Shown here: piece by piece, positions 23,297 through 33,427 of the stretch
How the letters are laid out: each line of letters begins with the position of its first letter
How positions within the stretch are numbered: position 1 is the first letter of the stretch
Assembly: GCA_003339415.1 (NCBI GenBank)
Contig: PDHQ01000223.1
Coordinates: forward strand, 1 to 57,888
Direction of reading: 5' to 3'
Source of the DNA: Ophiocordyceps camponoti-saundersi (nom. inval.)
Taxonomy: Eukaryota > Ascomycota > Sordariomycetes > Hypocreales > Ophiocordycipitaceae
Length of the DNA: 57,888 nucleotides
Position numbers and translations under genes: made by a program
The notes under the pieces: model-generated
Seen by the model: only the letters and a program-made list of their open reading frames with translations
What the model was told of the DNA's origin: nothing
The model's database searches: none

Positions 23297-23332
<36 letters not shown>
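23297..23332. repeat. Poly-C tract of 36 nt
   Basis: Uninterrupted C run at the end of a (CTC)n array. Confidence 0.95.
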
Positions 23333-23335
<3 letters not shown>

Positions 23336-23853
23336 CCTCCAGCCCAGTCTCGTCCTCGATTTGTCAAAACATCAAACGCCACCGCCGCCATCTTCGCCTA
23401 TCCGTCCCCAAAAACATGGCGTCTCCGCCTCACACACCCACCTGCAAGGGCCACGACCCAACCAAACAAGTCTCCTCTTCTTCCCCTTCTTCTTCTTCTC
23501 CTCCCCGGTATCCTCCCGGTATAGACACACACTTTACAGACATGCCCAGACATTTTCACGAGTCGAGAACAAGAAAGAAAAAGGGATGCTTCCTTTTTAC
23601 TCATCTTCTTTTCTTTGCCCTTCCATCACGTCCAACAGAGAGATCGTGCTGTTTCCATCCATACTCTCATGGCATTTCTACCAAGAGGTCAACACCCACC
23701 GTATACGAGATGCCATTTCTCATCAACACATATCAATTCTCATCTTGATATAAATGATTTGTCTTCTTCCGCTGCTACGATATGCGCAATCCCGGAAATC
23801 GGTCAGTCAAAGGAGGGTTAGGAATTCTTCCACTCCCTTCCCCCCTCTCTCTC

Positions 23854-25089
23854 TCACAGTTTGCAACCGCCCGAATCGCCGTCGACGTCTCCAAAGAGCG
23901 CCATGAAGGCGTTGTGAACCTCGTCCGTGAGGTCACTCGCCTGCAAGCTGCGTCCCTTCCGGACAAAAGCCAGCCTCGAGCATTCCTTGTGACGGTACGG
24001 CATCAGTTCATCTGCACGTCATTGACTTAGAAGAGAAAGCGTAGCCTACCCTCGTGATGGCGCTGCCACCAAAAGCGGCGAGACCGATAGTCTCTTCCTC
24101 AGACAATCGATCGTCCCCGTCATCGCCGTCCCATATGCCATCGAGGTAAGCCTTCCGCCAGCCGAGAAAGGTAGCTATAGCCCCGGTAAGCGTATCTCCC
24201 TGACCGGCGCTCCGCTTCCTACCGCCCTCAATGTCATCCGCCAGCGTGAGACGGCCGTTGGAGATGAGGTCAACGGCGCCCTTCTGAACGACAGTGACGC
24301 CGCCCAACGCCCTGGCAAGAGTCTCGACCCGCTTTGATGAAGTCGTCTTCTCCTCTCCGTCATTCCCCGGCTTCAGCGCATCCCACAGACGGCCAAATTC
24401 GACAACGTTGGGCGTCAATACCGCCCCGCCGTAGCCATGGACGAGTCCCGGCTGCCGCTGCACCAGAAGAAGCGCATCGGCGTCCAGGACGATGGGCATG
24501 CCCTTGCCGCGCGCCGCCGTCACCACCCGCGCCACCGTCGCTTGCATCAGCCTATCACGGCCGAGGCCCGGTCCGACAACGAGTACGTGCAGCCGCGGTA
24601 GAAGGGCGATGACAGACGCTGCTACACGCTCTGCTTCATCCGAGTCCTCGTAGCCTTCTTCGCCACTTTCTCGTAGTAAAGGATGGACCATCAGGTTGGG
24701 CGAGTACGTCTTGACCACGGCTCCCGCACCAGGCGTGCAGATGACGTGCGACTGTGTCTTTGCCTTAGCCTCTGTGCTTTCCCGATTCCTCTCTCTCTCT
24801 CCCTCTCTCCCTCACTCTTCCCCCCCCCCCCCGGTAGCGGTAACCCACCATGTCGCAACCCAGTCTCGCGCTCGCCATGGCCGAAAAGAACGGCGCCCCT
24901 GTATAGTCGAGGCTGCCGCCAATGACGCCAACCCGCCCCAGCTGCCCTGATTCCCGTCAGCATTCGGCTCCGGCACTAGGCGGGGGAAACGATCGAACCC
25001 TTGTGAAACTTGTCCAGCAGAGGCGGAATCATCCGCCGCACCCGCTCGAGCACGCCCCGCGTCGTCGGTGACAATGACATCGTCTCCAT
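23854..25089 (-). CDS. NAXD: ATP-dependent (S)-NAD(P)H-hydrate dehydratase
   Basis: Repairs damaged NADH/NADPH hydrates using ATP, restoring the coenzyme. Four exons joined in phase: 25089-24999, 24946-24849, 24751-24050 and 23985-23854, giving 340 residues. The ribokinase-like fold (YjeF C-terminal/CARKD family) is clear: '[16 protein letters not shown]', '[19 protein letters not shown]' then 'SHVIC', '[10 protein letters not shown]', '[10 protein letters not shown]', '[11 protein letters not shown]' and the ATP/Mg loop '[18 protein letters not shown]'. The last exon supplies '[14 protein letters not shown]'. The in-frame TAG upstream of ATG 25089 fixes the start. No organelle presequence is obvious, so this model is cytosolic. 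Intron 2 (24848-24752) contains a C10 run and (TC)n. Confidence 0.93.
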
Positions 25090-25479
25090 TCCGATGCTGT
25101 TTACTTCTTTCTACTCGGTCGACGTTGAAGCAAGGATGCCGCCGGGTAGGTAGATCCGATCGACAGACAGATGACCACTCAGAGGGAGCCGGTCCGACTT
25201 CACCCCGACCCCCTTCAGCCTTTCACACCACCTGTCAACAACCAAAGAACAGAGCGAAATTAAAAGTGGCCATTGATCGGTTTATGATCTAACTTTTACA
25301 TGCGGCGGCGGTGCGTCTGGCCCAGCCTCGGCTCTCTCCCCCACCCAACTCCTCCTTCCCTCCACCTCTGGTTGTCTTCAGCCAAGGAAACAACTGCCAG
25401 TCCCAGCGTAGAGTCGTCGTGGCCTCTCCCGACAGCCTTGCTCGTTTCCTCTACCAAGCAAATAGTCGTGTAGTGTAGC
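25090..25479. other. Intergenic, promoter of NAD(P)H-hydrate dehydratase and 3' flank of ATP synthase alpha
   Basis: No coding sequence seen. A TAGGTAGG motif lies near 25145. Confidence 0.5.
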
Positions 25480-27676
25480 CTAGCCGAGGAAACTCTTGAC
25501 GAAAGACTGGGTTACCTCCTTCAGCCGCCCCTCGGTTTCCTTGCTGATGGCACCCTCCCGGTCGATCGTGGCCAACAGGTCAGACTCGTTGGCCTTGAGG
25601 TGGGCGAGGTAGTCGGATTCCCACTGCAGAATCTTGTCGACCGGGACCGAGTCGAGGTAGCCGTTAATGCCGGCGAAGATGAGGGGAACCATTTCGTTGA
25701 CAGCCATGGGAGAGTACTGCTTCTGCTTCAGGAGCTCCGTCAACTGCGCAGCGCAAGTCAGTAGCCGTCTCCACATCGCATTTGGACATTGGAGGCAACT
25801 TACACGCTCGCCTCGAGCCAGAGTTTGCTTGGTCGCAGCATCAAGATCGGATCCGAACTGGGCGAAAGCGGCCACCTCGCGGTACTGAGCCAAGAACAGC
25901 TTCAGCGAGCCAGCGACTTGCTTCATGGCCTTGAGCTGAGCGGCGGATCCCACGCGCGACACGGACAAGCCGACGTTGATGGCGGGACGGATTCCCTTGT
26001 AGAAGAGCTCCGATTCCAGGAAGATCTGACCGTCTGTAATCGAGATGACGCTGTAGTCAAGGTCAGCTTATGTCCATCCGTCGAGGCCAGGGCAGGAACC
26101 ACGCACTTTGTTGGGATGAAAGCCGAAACGTCTCCTCCCTGCGTCTCGATAATGGGTAGCGCCGTCATCGATCCGCCTCCGTGGTCCTTGTTGAGCTTGG
26201 CGGCACGCTCGAGCAGACGCGAGTGGAGGTAAAAGACGTCGCCAGGGTACGCTTCTCTCCCGGGCGGACGTCGAAGCAGAAGACTCATCTGCCTATAAGC
26301 GATAGCTTGCTTGCTCAAGTCGTCAAAGATGACTAGAGAGTGACGGCCACTGTCCCGGAAATGTTCACCCACAGCGGCGCCTACAAAGAATAGTTAGCAA
26401 TCAGAAAAAAAACAGAAGACAAAAAGTCTTTGAAGATCCGGTTTTTCGTTCAAAGAACTGCATACCTGTAAAGGGGGCGATGTACTGAAGAGGAGCCGCC
26501 TCGGACGCGGTGGCGGCCACGACGATGCTGTACTTCATCGCGTCGTTCTCTTCCAGCGTCTTGACCAGCTGCGCGACGGTGGAGCGCTTCTGGCCGACGG
26601 CGACGTAGACGCAGTAGAGTTTCTTGTCCTCTTCGTTGCCGTTGTTCCATCGCTTCTGGTTCAGGATGGTGTCGAGACAAACGGCTGTCTTGCCGGTTTG
26701 ACGATCGCCAATGACCAGCTCACGTTGGCCTCGGCCAATGGGAACCATGGCGTCAATCGACTTGTAGCCCGTCTGTACAGGCTGGTTGACCGACTTGCGA
26801 GGCAGAATTCCAGGGGCCTTGAGCATGGCGCGGCGCTTCTCCTTGGTGTTGATGGGTCCCTTTCCATCGATAGGGTTGCCCAAAGCATCGATCACACGTC
26901 CCAACAATGCGTCTCCGACGGGAACATCAACCTCGACTGCTGGTCAGTAAACAATCGGGCTGAGTTTTTTTGGGTGCCACTCACGATTTCACCGGTCCGC
27001 TTAACCGTCTCGCCCTCTCTGACCAGACGATCGGAGCCGAAGAGCACCACACCGACCTGGCCAGCCTCCAGATTCATGCACATGCCCTTGACGCCGGAAG
27101 CGAACCTATAGCACAAAAAAGTGTCAACACTCCGCCATCACTCGGGATCACGCTATGAGAAGGCAACTTACTCAACGAGCTCCTCAGCCTGAACATTGGT
27201 CAAGCCGTACACACGAGCAATACCGTCACTGTGATTCAGTGTCAGCGAAGGGCGCCCTCTTCGGCAGAGCAGCGAGCGAGAGCTGTGTCGATCGTTGTTG
27301 GTCATCTGTCCTTGACATACCCGACAGATAGCACTCTTCCAGTCTCAGCCAGACCCGTCTCCTCCTGAACACCGCGAATTCGCTGTTCGAGGATGGACGA
27401 GACTTCAGTCGGGTTGGGCTTGGCGTCGGCAGCATAGGACCGAGCCTGGAATCCGACAACAGCGGGTGCGGCATTTCGTACCTGGGAGATCGAGTAGCTG
27501 TCAGCAAGCGCGATTCGGAAGCAAGGAAGTGCTCGACAGAGCAAGCGGGTAGCTAGATTCAACCGTCGAGTCGTCGACGTGGTCGAAGCTCGCAAACGAG
27601 GGGAAGGACTCACGACGGCGAGTCTGCCAGCCGCCGAGACGGCACGGCTAGACTGTCGGAGGGCGTTCCGAAACAT
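25480..27676 (-). CDS. atp1: Mitochondrial F1 ATP synthase subunit alpha
   Basis: Nuclear-encoded alpha subunit of the F1 head, working in the matrix with beta to make ATP. Eight exons: 27676-27614, 27481-27321, 27228-27172, 27105-26981, 26936-26466, 26380-26107, 26050-25804 and 25743-25480, about 553 residues. Exon 1 and the start of exon 2 form a basic, Ser/Ala-rich mitochondrial presequence. Then come '[20 protein letters not shown]', '[10 protein letters not shown]', '[17 protein letters not shown]' (P-loop with the alpha-type Gln), '[19 protein letters not shown]', '[20 protein letters not shown]' and '[17 protein letters not shown]', ending in 'KSFLG'. The exon 4/5 junction is problematic: the best donor (GTGAGT at 26984) would break the frame, and the in-phase choice uses GTGGCA at 26980. 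All other joins are canonical and in phase. Confidence 0.96.
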
Positions 27677-28297
27677 TTCTATGCGACGGTTCAAGATCCA
27701 GACTGGGGTTGGAAAGCAATTGCAGCGGCGACGCAATTGGGGAAGAGAGGAGATTGGTTGAGAGGCTGCGAAGCTGCTGAGTGGAAGTTTTCCGACGAGT
27801 GCGAAGGTGGTGAAGGAGCTTGTGGGGCATCAGCTTGGACTTTCAGCCAATCAACGGCAGGTGTGGGAGCAAGGTTGGGGGCGGGTCTTTGAGAGAGCTG
27901 CCTGAAGCCCCTGAGAGTCCCTGCTATAAGCTGCGCTGCAAGCCGCCTGTAAGTAATCCGTAGCAGCTCCTACAAACCCTTTTTTCAGTAGAGCTTTCAA
28001 CCACAGGCTGGCTCATCACGACCAGATTGCAAGACGCAGTCACGCTTCTTAGAGCTCGGGAAAGAATCATGCAGTTGAAAATCTCCCATCGAATTCGAAT
28101 GCGAACAGGGAAAGAAGCTTCTTGTTTAGGATCTGGCGAGTCCTCTATTCACTGACAGCCTGACATAACAGGTCAGTGTCGAGGAAGAAAGGGGTGAAAT
28201 GCCCAACGAAGAGGAAGACTATGATGCTCTCGCTATGCTAATGTATCGCTATTGAATGCCACAGTATAAAGTCACAAAATTTCGCACTCCCTTTAGC
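27677..28297. other. Intergenic, atp1 promoter
   Basis: About 620 bp, repeat-poor, with the CCAAT box noted separately. The remainder is 3' flank of the next minus-strand gene. No coding sequence seen. Confidence 0.5.
27847..27851 (-). promoter_or_regulatory. CCAAT/ATTGG box upstream of atp1
   Basis: CCAAT on the plus strand (ATTGG relative to the gene), about 170 nt before the atp1 ATG. HAP-complex control of respiratory genes through such boxes is known in fungi; its use here is inferred. Confidence 0.45.
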
Positions 28298-28966
28298 TCA
28301 TGACGCGGCCGCGGTGATGCCCGTCTGCCACTGCCGCTGGATGATCCTTATCAACGAAGCCACGGCCATGACGGCCCAGCGATCTCCAAACTCGCCCGAA
28401 GCACCCCGTCCGACGAATCCAAAGGCACCCACTTTGCTAAGGGACCTGCTCATCTTCGCGTCTGCCCCAACGGCAACAACCTCTTCCTGGCTACCCAGCC
28501 GCACCAACTTCCAGCCGTAAGAGTGCTCACCAAGGCTCTTGACCTCGTCGCCTCGACTGCTGCGCCACTCGAACTTCTCAGGCAGGCCGCCCTCGACGAC
28601 GGGCGACACGAACGAGTATGACATGGACCACCCCTTGCCTTCGCATCGCAGTTCCTCCACCTTGTGCTGTGCTCCTGGCTGCGACGACGCCAACTCCATG
28701 TCGTCGTAATACCCAAGTTTTCGTCCGCTCCGGATCACGATTACAGGGGCCGCCTCGACAGTTGGTCCATCGTAAAGAACGAGTTTCCCGTAGAAACCGC
28801 CAGGCATGGTGACCATATGTAGTGGCGTCGACTTTTCCTCGCCGAGCACCAGCCTCAGACGTGCTTTACTCTCGTAGTATATATTGAACCGCTCTGGGAA
28901 GTTGATATTGGAAAAGCCTACTTGGCGCAACCGCGCTTCGACTTGCTTCGACTCGGCCGAGCCCAT
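28298..28966 (-). CDS. Unknown 222-residue protein
   Basis: Single exon, ATG at 28966 (MGSAESKQVEARL...). Much of the protein looks beta-rich: 'RFNIYYESKARLRLVLGEE', 'TMPGGFYGKLVLYDGPTVE', 'PVIVIRSGRKLGYYDDMEL' and 'EKFEWRSSRGDEVKSLG' followed by 'GWKLVRLG'. A hydrophobic helix near the end ('WAVMAVASLIRIIQRQW') could be membrane-associated. The FEWR...GWKLVR pattern suggests a compact beta-barrel of the LURP-one/tubby-like sort, but I cannot show homology. The MGS start offers a possible N-myristoylation site (Gly2, Ser3). Function unknown; the frame is convincing because the termini and composition are well formed. Confidence 0.8.
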   Translation of the reverse strand: MGSAESKQVEARLRQVGFSNINFPERFNIYYESKARLRLVLGEEKSTPLHMVTMPGGFYGKLVLYDGPTVEAAPVIVIRSGRKLGYYDDMELASSQPGAQHKVEELRCEGKGWSMSYSFVSPVVEGGLPEKFEWRSSRGDEVKSLGEHSYGWKLVRLGSQEEVVAVGADAKMSRSLSKVGAFGFVGRGASGEFGDRWAVMAVASLIRIIQRQWQTGITAAAS

Positions 28967-29576
28967 GTTTCCTGATTGCGGTGATGATCTTGCAGGCGGT
29001 GGTATTGGGAGACGACGGTTTGAATGGCGGTCAAGAATTGGATTGTGAATTGATCCAGTAGACTTGGCTCGCTATTTTGTAATCGTGTGAAGATATCGTG
29101 GATATGTACAAATTCAGAACATAAGCCAAGTGAGTTGGACAGATGCAAGACTTTATATACTCGAGGACTCACACAAGACGGGAGATGACATCAATGTTGA
29201 GCGGACGGGTGCCTGACGGCTGACGCCAAATTGGTGGCGCGGGCTCAGCCACGACCCCGCAAGAGCTTACCAGTAACTGTTGGTCTGTTACTATATTCTG
29301 CGAAACCCCTATTTTACCAGGCTCAGCACGTTGTAGCGTCAGCGTTGCCGCCAAAATAGGGCGGCTCTCGGTCCACCGCTTCAGGCACCGGTTCGGCAAC
29401 GCCGACAGACAATTACGTTTTCTCAATGGCTAGGGGCGGAAGCCGGCTGGTGTGCCGGTCGGTCTCTGAGGCCGGTGCAAGCTTCAACGAGCTCGCCTGA
29501 AAAGGCAGCGGATGTACATGACCCAATAAAATCAAGTTCGCCATAACCGCATCCCCAGAACAGTCGTAGCAGACGC
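28967..29576. other. Intergenic between unknown protein and RPL11
   Basis: No coding sequence or repeat of note. It is the upstream region of the 222-residue gene and the 3' flank of RPL11. Confidence 0.5.
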
Positions 29577-30209
29577 TCATCGAACGATACCGTCGAAACG
29601 TTGCTTGAACCACTTGACAGTCTCCTCCCGCTTGATGCGATGGCTGGAGCCGATACGCGCCTTCATGCGCCTTCTGCGAGTGACGCGCTCGCCGGGTCGG
29701 GTCATGCAGCAGTAAAAGTCCATGCCGTAGATGCCGATCGAGGGATCGTACTTGATGCCGAGATCGATGTGCTCGCTGATGCCGAAGCCAAAGTTGCCCG
29801 TCTCGGAGAAGTTGCGCTTGCGAAGCTCGTACTCCTTAACCTTGAGGCCACGCTCAAGGATTTCTTCGGCCTGCGTATTGTCAGAGGAGGTGCCGAGCGA
29901 TAGCATTTTCAATAACCCTCACCTTAGGGCCTCGGACGGTGACATGGACGGCGATTTTCTCGTTACGTCGAATACCAAACGTACGAACGGTGTAGCGAGC
30001 CTTGCCTGAGAGGACGGGTTGGACCACGGTGAACATTGCGATGCGTCAAGCGGCAGCAACTTACTGTAGACGGGCGTCTGGCCAGACAGCTGCTCCAGCA
30101 CCTTGGCAGCGCGGGTAAGTCTGTCGCCAGATTCGCCGACAGAAATGTTCAGAACCAGCTTCTGGATCTTGAGCTCCCGCATGGGGTTGTTGGCCTTTTC
30201 GGACGCCAT
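29577..30209 (-). CDS. rpl11: 60S ribosomal protein L11 (uL5)
   Basis: Large-subunit protein that contacts 5S rRNA at the central protuberance. Exons 30209-30065, 30005-29923 and 29870-29577 give 173 residues, matching the family length (about 174). Diagnostic segments: '[20 protein letters not shown]' and '[19 protein letters not shown]' in exon 1, '[20 protein letters not shown]' then 'TVRGPKA' across exon 2, and '[20 protein letters not shown]', '[11 protein letters not shown]' and '[10 protein letters not shown]' in exon 3. The protein ends in 'KQRFDGIVR'. All introns are short with GT..AG ends. The gene is divergent from SmB, with 363 bp between the two ATGs, so the two may share promoter elements. 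Confidence 0.97.
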
Positions 30210-30572
30210 TGCTGCGATAGTTGTCGGTGATCGTTGCTGTGCTGAACAATTTTGACAGGACTAGAAATAATCCCAGGGCTTGAGTGCCCTGAGAAAGCGC
30301 CGAAAAAGTGGGCCGCCAGACCTCGCTCAAAAGGGACTAGCGCATGGCAGCTGGCAGACGCTGCGGATGTACCAAGTACCTCTGTACTATGTAATGCCTA
30401 CTCCGCCAGTCAGGCTCCGCAGATTTTCGACTTCTCTCCTCACTCTCTTCGCATCGCGTTCGTTTCTTCCAGCTCGTCGCGGCTTGCAAAAGAACCGCGC
30501 CACGGCCTCTCTTAGCCAGTACTTCTTTCTCTATTGCCTTGCTCTCGAGCTCTCGAAGCTGTATTCGCAAAC
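30210..30572. promoter_or_regulatory. Divergent promoter, RPL11 / SmB
   Basis: 363 bp between start codons. A pyrimidine-rich stretch (about 30430-30480) precedes SmB. No TATA box is evident, as is usual for such housekeeping genes. Confidence 0.6.
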
Positions 30573-31542
30573 ATGTCGAACAAGCAGGGGAAAATGGTAA
30601 GTCTTCTTCTCCATGCTCTCGCCAACAAGCAAAAGCTTTAGGAAAGATGCTAATCAACCGTTTAGATTGGTTATGTACGTTTTTCTCGTCGCCGCCCTCC
30701 CTCACTTGAAATCTTCCAAGCTCTAATGATTTGTCTTGTCAGATCAACTGGCGGATGCGTGTCATCCTCAATGATGCTCGCCAGATGACCGGGCAGATGT
30801 GTGCTTTCGACAAGGTACGGTTTTTCCTTCTTTTTTCCTCTCCTCGAAATTTTCGCGTCTCATGGGCTGCTCATCTAATCTCTTCTTTAGCATATGAACC
30901 TCGTCCTCGCCGATACCGAGGAATTTCGACGCGTCAGACGCCGTCAGACCAGAGCCCCGGCTCCTGGTGCCGACCCTGTTACTCAGGTTGTCGAGACCGA
31001 AGAAAAGCGGACTCTTGGCTTGATCATCATTCGCGGCGCTCACGTCGTCTCGGTTTCTGCTGAGTCGCCTCCTCCGGCCGACCCTAGCTCCCGACTTGGA
31101 AGAAACGTTACGGGTGGAATCACCTCAACGCTCAACGCTGGCCCCGGCGTTGCCAAGCCTGCTGGAAGAGGAGCTCCGCCTCCTTCTTTGGCGGTTAGCT
31201 CTCGCTCGTCTTCGCATTCTAGGACTACGAGTACTGACAGTGGCCAGGGCCCTGCTGCTGGTGTTGGCAGTGGTGCCCCCCCAGGTTTTCCCGCTTTCCC
31301 GGGCCAGCCCCCCTTTGGACGAGGAGGTATGTGCACTGCTATGACATGCCACTTGGCACAAGACTGACTGGTTTCTAGGTCCTCCTCCCGGCTATCCTGG
31401 TGTTTGGCCTCCTCCTGGATTCCCAGTCAACTTTACCGGCCCCTCGAGCTTCACCAATCCAGGTATTCCTCCTGGTGGCCCTCCTGGTGCGCCTGGAGCT
31501 CCAGGCTCGGCCCCCGGATTCAACCCGCCTCCTCGCCGTTAG
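30573..31542 (+). CDS. smb1: Spliceosomal snRNP core protein SmB, with a 9-nt microexon
   Basis: Member of the heptameric Sm ring on U1, U2, U4 and U5 snRNAs, required for pre-mRNA splicing in the nucleus. Exons 30573-30596, 30666-30674, 30743-30814, 30891-31326 and 31379-31542 encode about 234 residues. Exon 2 is only ATTGGTTAT (Ile-Gly-Tyr), between introns of 69 and 68 nt. Sm motifs: 'INWRMRVILNDARQMTGQM' with 'CAFDK', then 'HMNLVLADTEEFRR', and Sm2 'LGLIIIRGAHVVSVSAE'. The tail is rich in Pro and Gly ('PPGYPGVWPPPGFP', 'GIPPGGPPGAPGAPG'), typical of SmB and of its binding to WW/GYF-type partners. The stop at 31540-31542 follows 'PPPRR'. Confidence 0.94.
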
Positions 31543-32126
31543 GCCGGTTCTGGTGGTGAACGGTTCAGGACAACCGTAATATTACGAGTGCCGACGATAC
31601 TTTGTTTTTCTTCTGGCGAGGCATCTGGATTGGTTTGTAGACAAAGGGTTTGGCACTCGTCACGATTAAGGAATGAGATTTGCAGGATGAACTACCGGGT
31701 CAAGAAATGTACGTGATCTTCTTCGTGACGTGTTCCGGTTGCTTGGTGACGATATTGACACCGATGAAGAAGGATGACGAGGCACAAGTCTGTCTCGATT
31801 TGCATCCATCACGAACGCATCGGGCTTGCAGAGGCTGTGAGCAACGAGAATTCTCTCAGTGCCATTGTTTCGCATCCCCTGAGGTGCCTACATGGATTGC
31901 GAGAGACGTGACGAGGCTTCGCATCGATTTCGTTGAGACCCTTAATAAAATTGCTGTTCCTATGGCGGTCTCTGCTCTTCGTGCCAACATTTCAACACTA
32001 CTGGGAACTCGGAAAGAAGTGATGCAGATAACCTAGGAGCGTGATACATGGAACCTGACAACGCCGACAATCCCTTCGACACCCGACGACCATCTTCTGT
32101 GGCAGCTACTCCTTCGCCACTTCGCC
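31543..32126. other. Convergent 3' flanks of SmB and the J-domain gene
   Basis: About 580 bp with no supported gene. An open frame at 31680-32036 has no recognisable protein character. Confidence 0.5.
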
Positions 32127-33060
32127 TCAAACGCCAACAGCATGACTGAATACCCTCGCCGCCAGTTGACTGAGCAGTCTGGCCCTTGCATCCTGAGGAA
32201 GTTCCTTCAACGCGTTTCCCAGTCAGCCGCTTCAAGAGTCTTCGTTCAAAGAAGCTGCTGTGCGTCGATACTTACCAGGAAGACGGAGTAAACACTCTTA
32301 CCCTTGGCGTCTCTTACGGCCCCCAGTCGGTTACCCGCCACGGCGCCGGCAACCATGCCAGGGACGTTGGCGACGATGAAGCCGAGAGCGCCGCCACTGA
32401 CACCGCCCAGCATACTCCAGAACTTGTTCGTAGGCCGGTTGGTCCCGTCCTCGGCCAAGCCCTCTTCGCGCATCATCTCTTCAAAGACATCCTCGAACTG
32501 CGCGTTTTGTGTTCGCTGCTGGTCGCCGTTGCCGTTGCCGCTGCCATTTCCGCCACCGTCACCGCCCCCACCCCCGCGGGCCTGTCTGGTGAAGAAGTTC
32601 CAAGCCCAAGAATACGGACCAGAGGAGCCAGCACCGTCCTCGGCCTTCGGCGGCTCGTCGTCGGCTTCGGCGAAGGGATCCTCTGCGGTCTGATTTCCGT
32701 AGAGCTTCCGCTGGATGTCGTAGTCGCGTCGGCGCTTATTGTCGGATAGCGTGTAGTAGGCGTCGTTGACCAGTTGAAACTTGCGCGTCCGGACCGGGCG
32801 CTCGGGCGAGTCGGATGCTACCCGGTCAGGATGGGTCTTGAGAGCTGCGCTGGATGAAATTTCAGCTTTCTGGTGTTCTTCTGTCCAAAGCCAAGAGTGA
32901 CGATGCGCACCGCTTGTAGGCGTCGCGGATCTGCTGCTCCGTCGCCGTCTCGGAGATGCCCAGGATGGCGTCTGCAGCCGGTCAGTCAGTGGCGCGACAA
33001 GGGAAGAAGCGGGGGGTTAGAGGTAGGCTTGCAGTAATCTGGAGGCGCCTCTGTCGCCAT
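32127..33060 (-). CDS. J-domain (Hsp40) co-chaperone
   Basis: Likely stimulates an Hsp70 ATPase. Exons 33060-33033, 32971-32911, 32849-32276 and 32204-32127 encode 246 residues. The J domain occupies about residues 8-70: 'DYYAILGISETATEQQIRDA', 'AALKTHPDRVASDSPERP' with the essential HPD at 36-38, then 'KFQLVNDAYYTLSDNKRRRD' and 'YDIQRKLYG'. A Gly-rich run follows at ~115-130, then 'NKFWSMLGGVSGGALGFIVA' plus 'NVPGMVAGAVAGNRLGAVRD', a small-residue hydrophobic stretch that could be membrane-embedded, and a tail 'ELPQDARARLLSQLAARVF'. The first intron (33032-32972) begins GCAAGC instead of GT; the join restores Tyr of the DYY motif exactly. The tail exon is supported by phase and by a GCTGAC branch site. 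Confidence 0.9.
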
Positions 33061-33427
33061 GGTGTGTGTATAGGTAGGTGAGGCGAGTTGTTGAGTTTGA
33101 CTGGCGAGGAGATCTGAGAGTTGGCTCGAAGGTTGGCAACTCAACGTACGTCATCGTGCTGACTGGTCATTTAGAGATCGGTTGTACTATTAGTAATTTC
33201 ACCTTGCGAATGCGACTACATTCCTCTCGGCTTTCTTCCAACCTTCATCATCATCCGCCCAATGCATTCATTAATTCATTCATATGTACACACAAAATGA
33301 AATGCAAAGAAAAACAGGAATACATACATAGATACAGTCGCTGAAACCATTCGCTGTTCGTGAAAGCGGCATACAGAGTCCAAACTCCTCTTCCTCCCTT
33401 CAGAATGAGCAGGATATCACCAACTCT
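33061..33427. other. Intergenic, J-protein promoter
   Basis: No coding sequence; short (CATT)n near 33270 and (ATAC)n near 33320. Confidence 0.5.

Larger units (their letters stand above)
17730..23853. other. Second gene-poor, repeat-rich stretch of about 6.1 kb
   Basis: After the promoter of the 497-residue orphan I see no supported gene. Contents include (GTC)n at 18434-18500, (CTC)n/(CTG)n at 18719-18795, (TC)n at 19062-19081, (GGGGA)n and (GA)n at 19630-19690, (CT)n at 20887-20935, (GAA)n/(GAC)n at 22036-22097, (ATC)n at 22431-22460, (GA)n at 22882-22920, (CTC)n at 23218-23290 and C36 at 23297-23332. A TAGGTAGG/CCTACCTA motif recurs many times between 18.88 and 23.0 kb. Confidence 0.72.
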
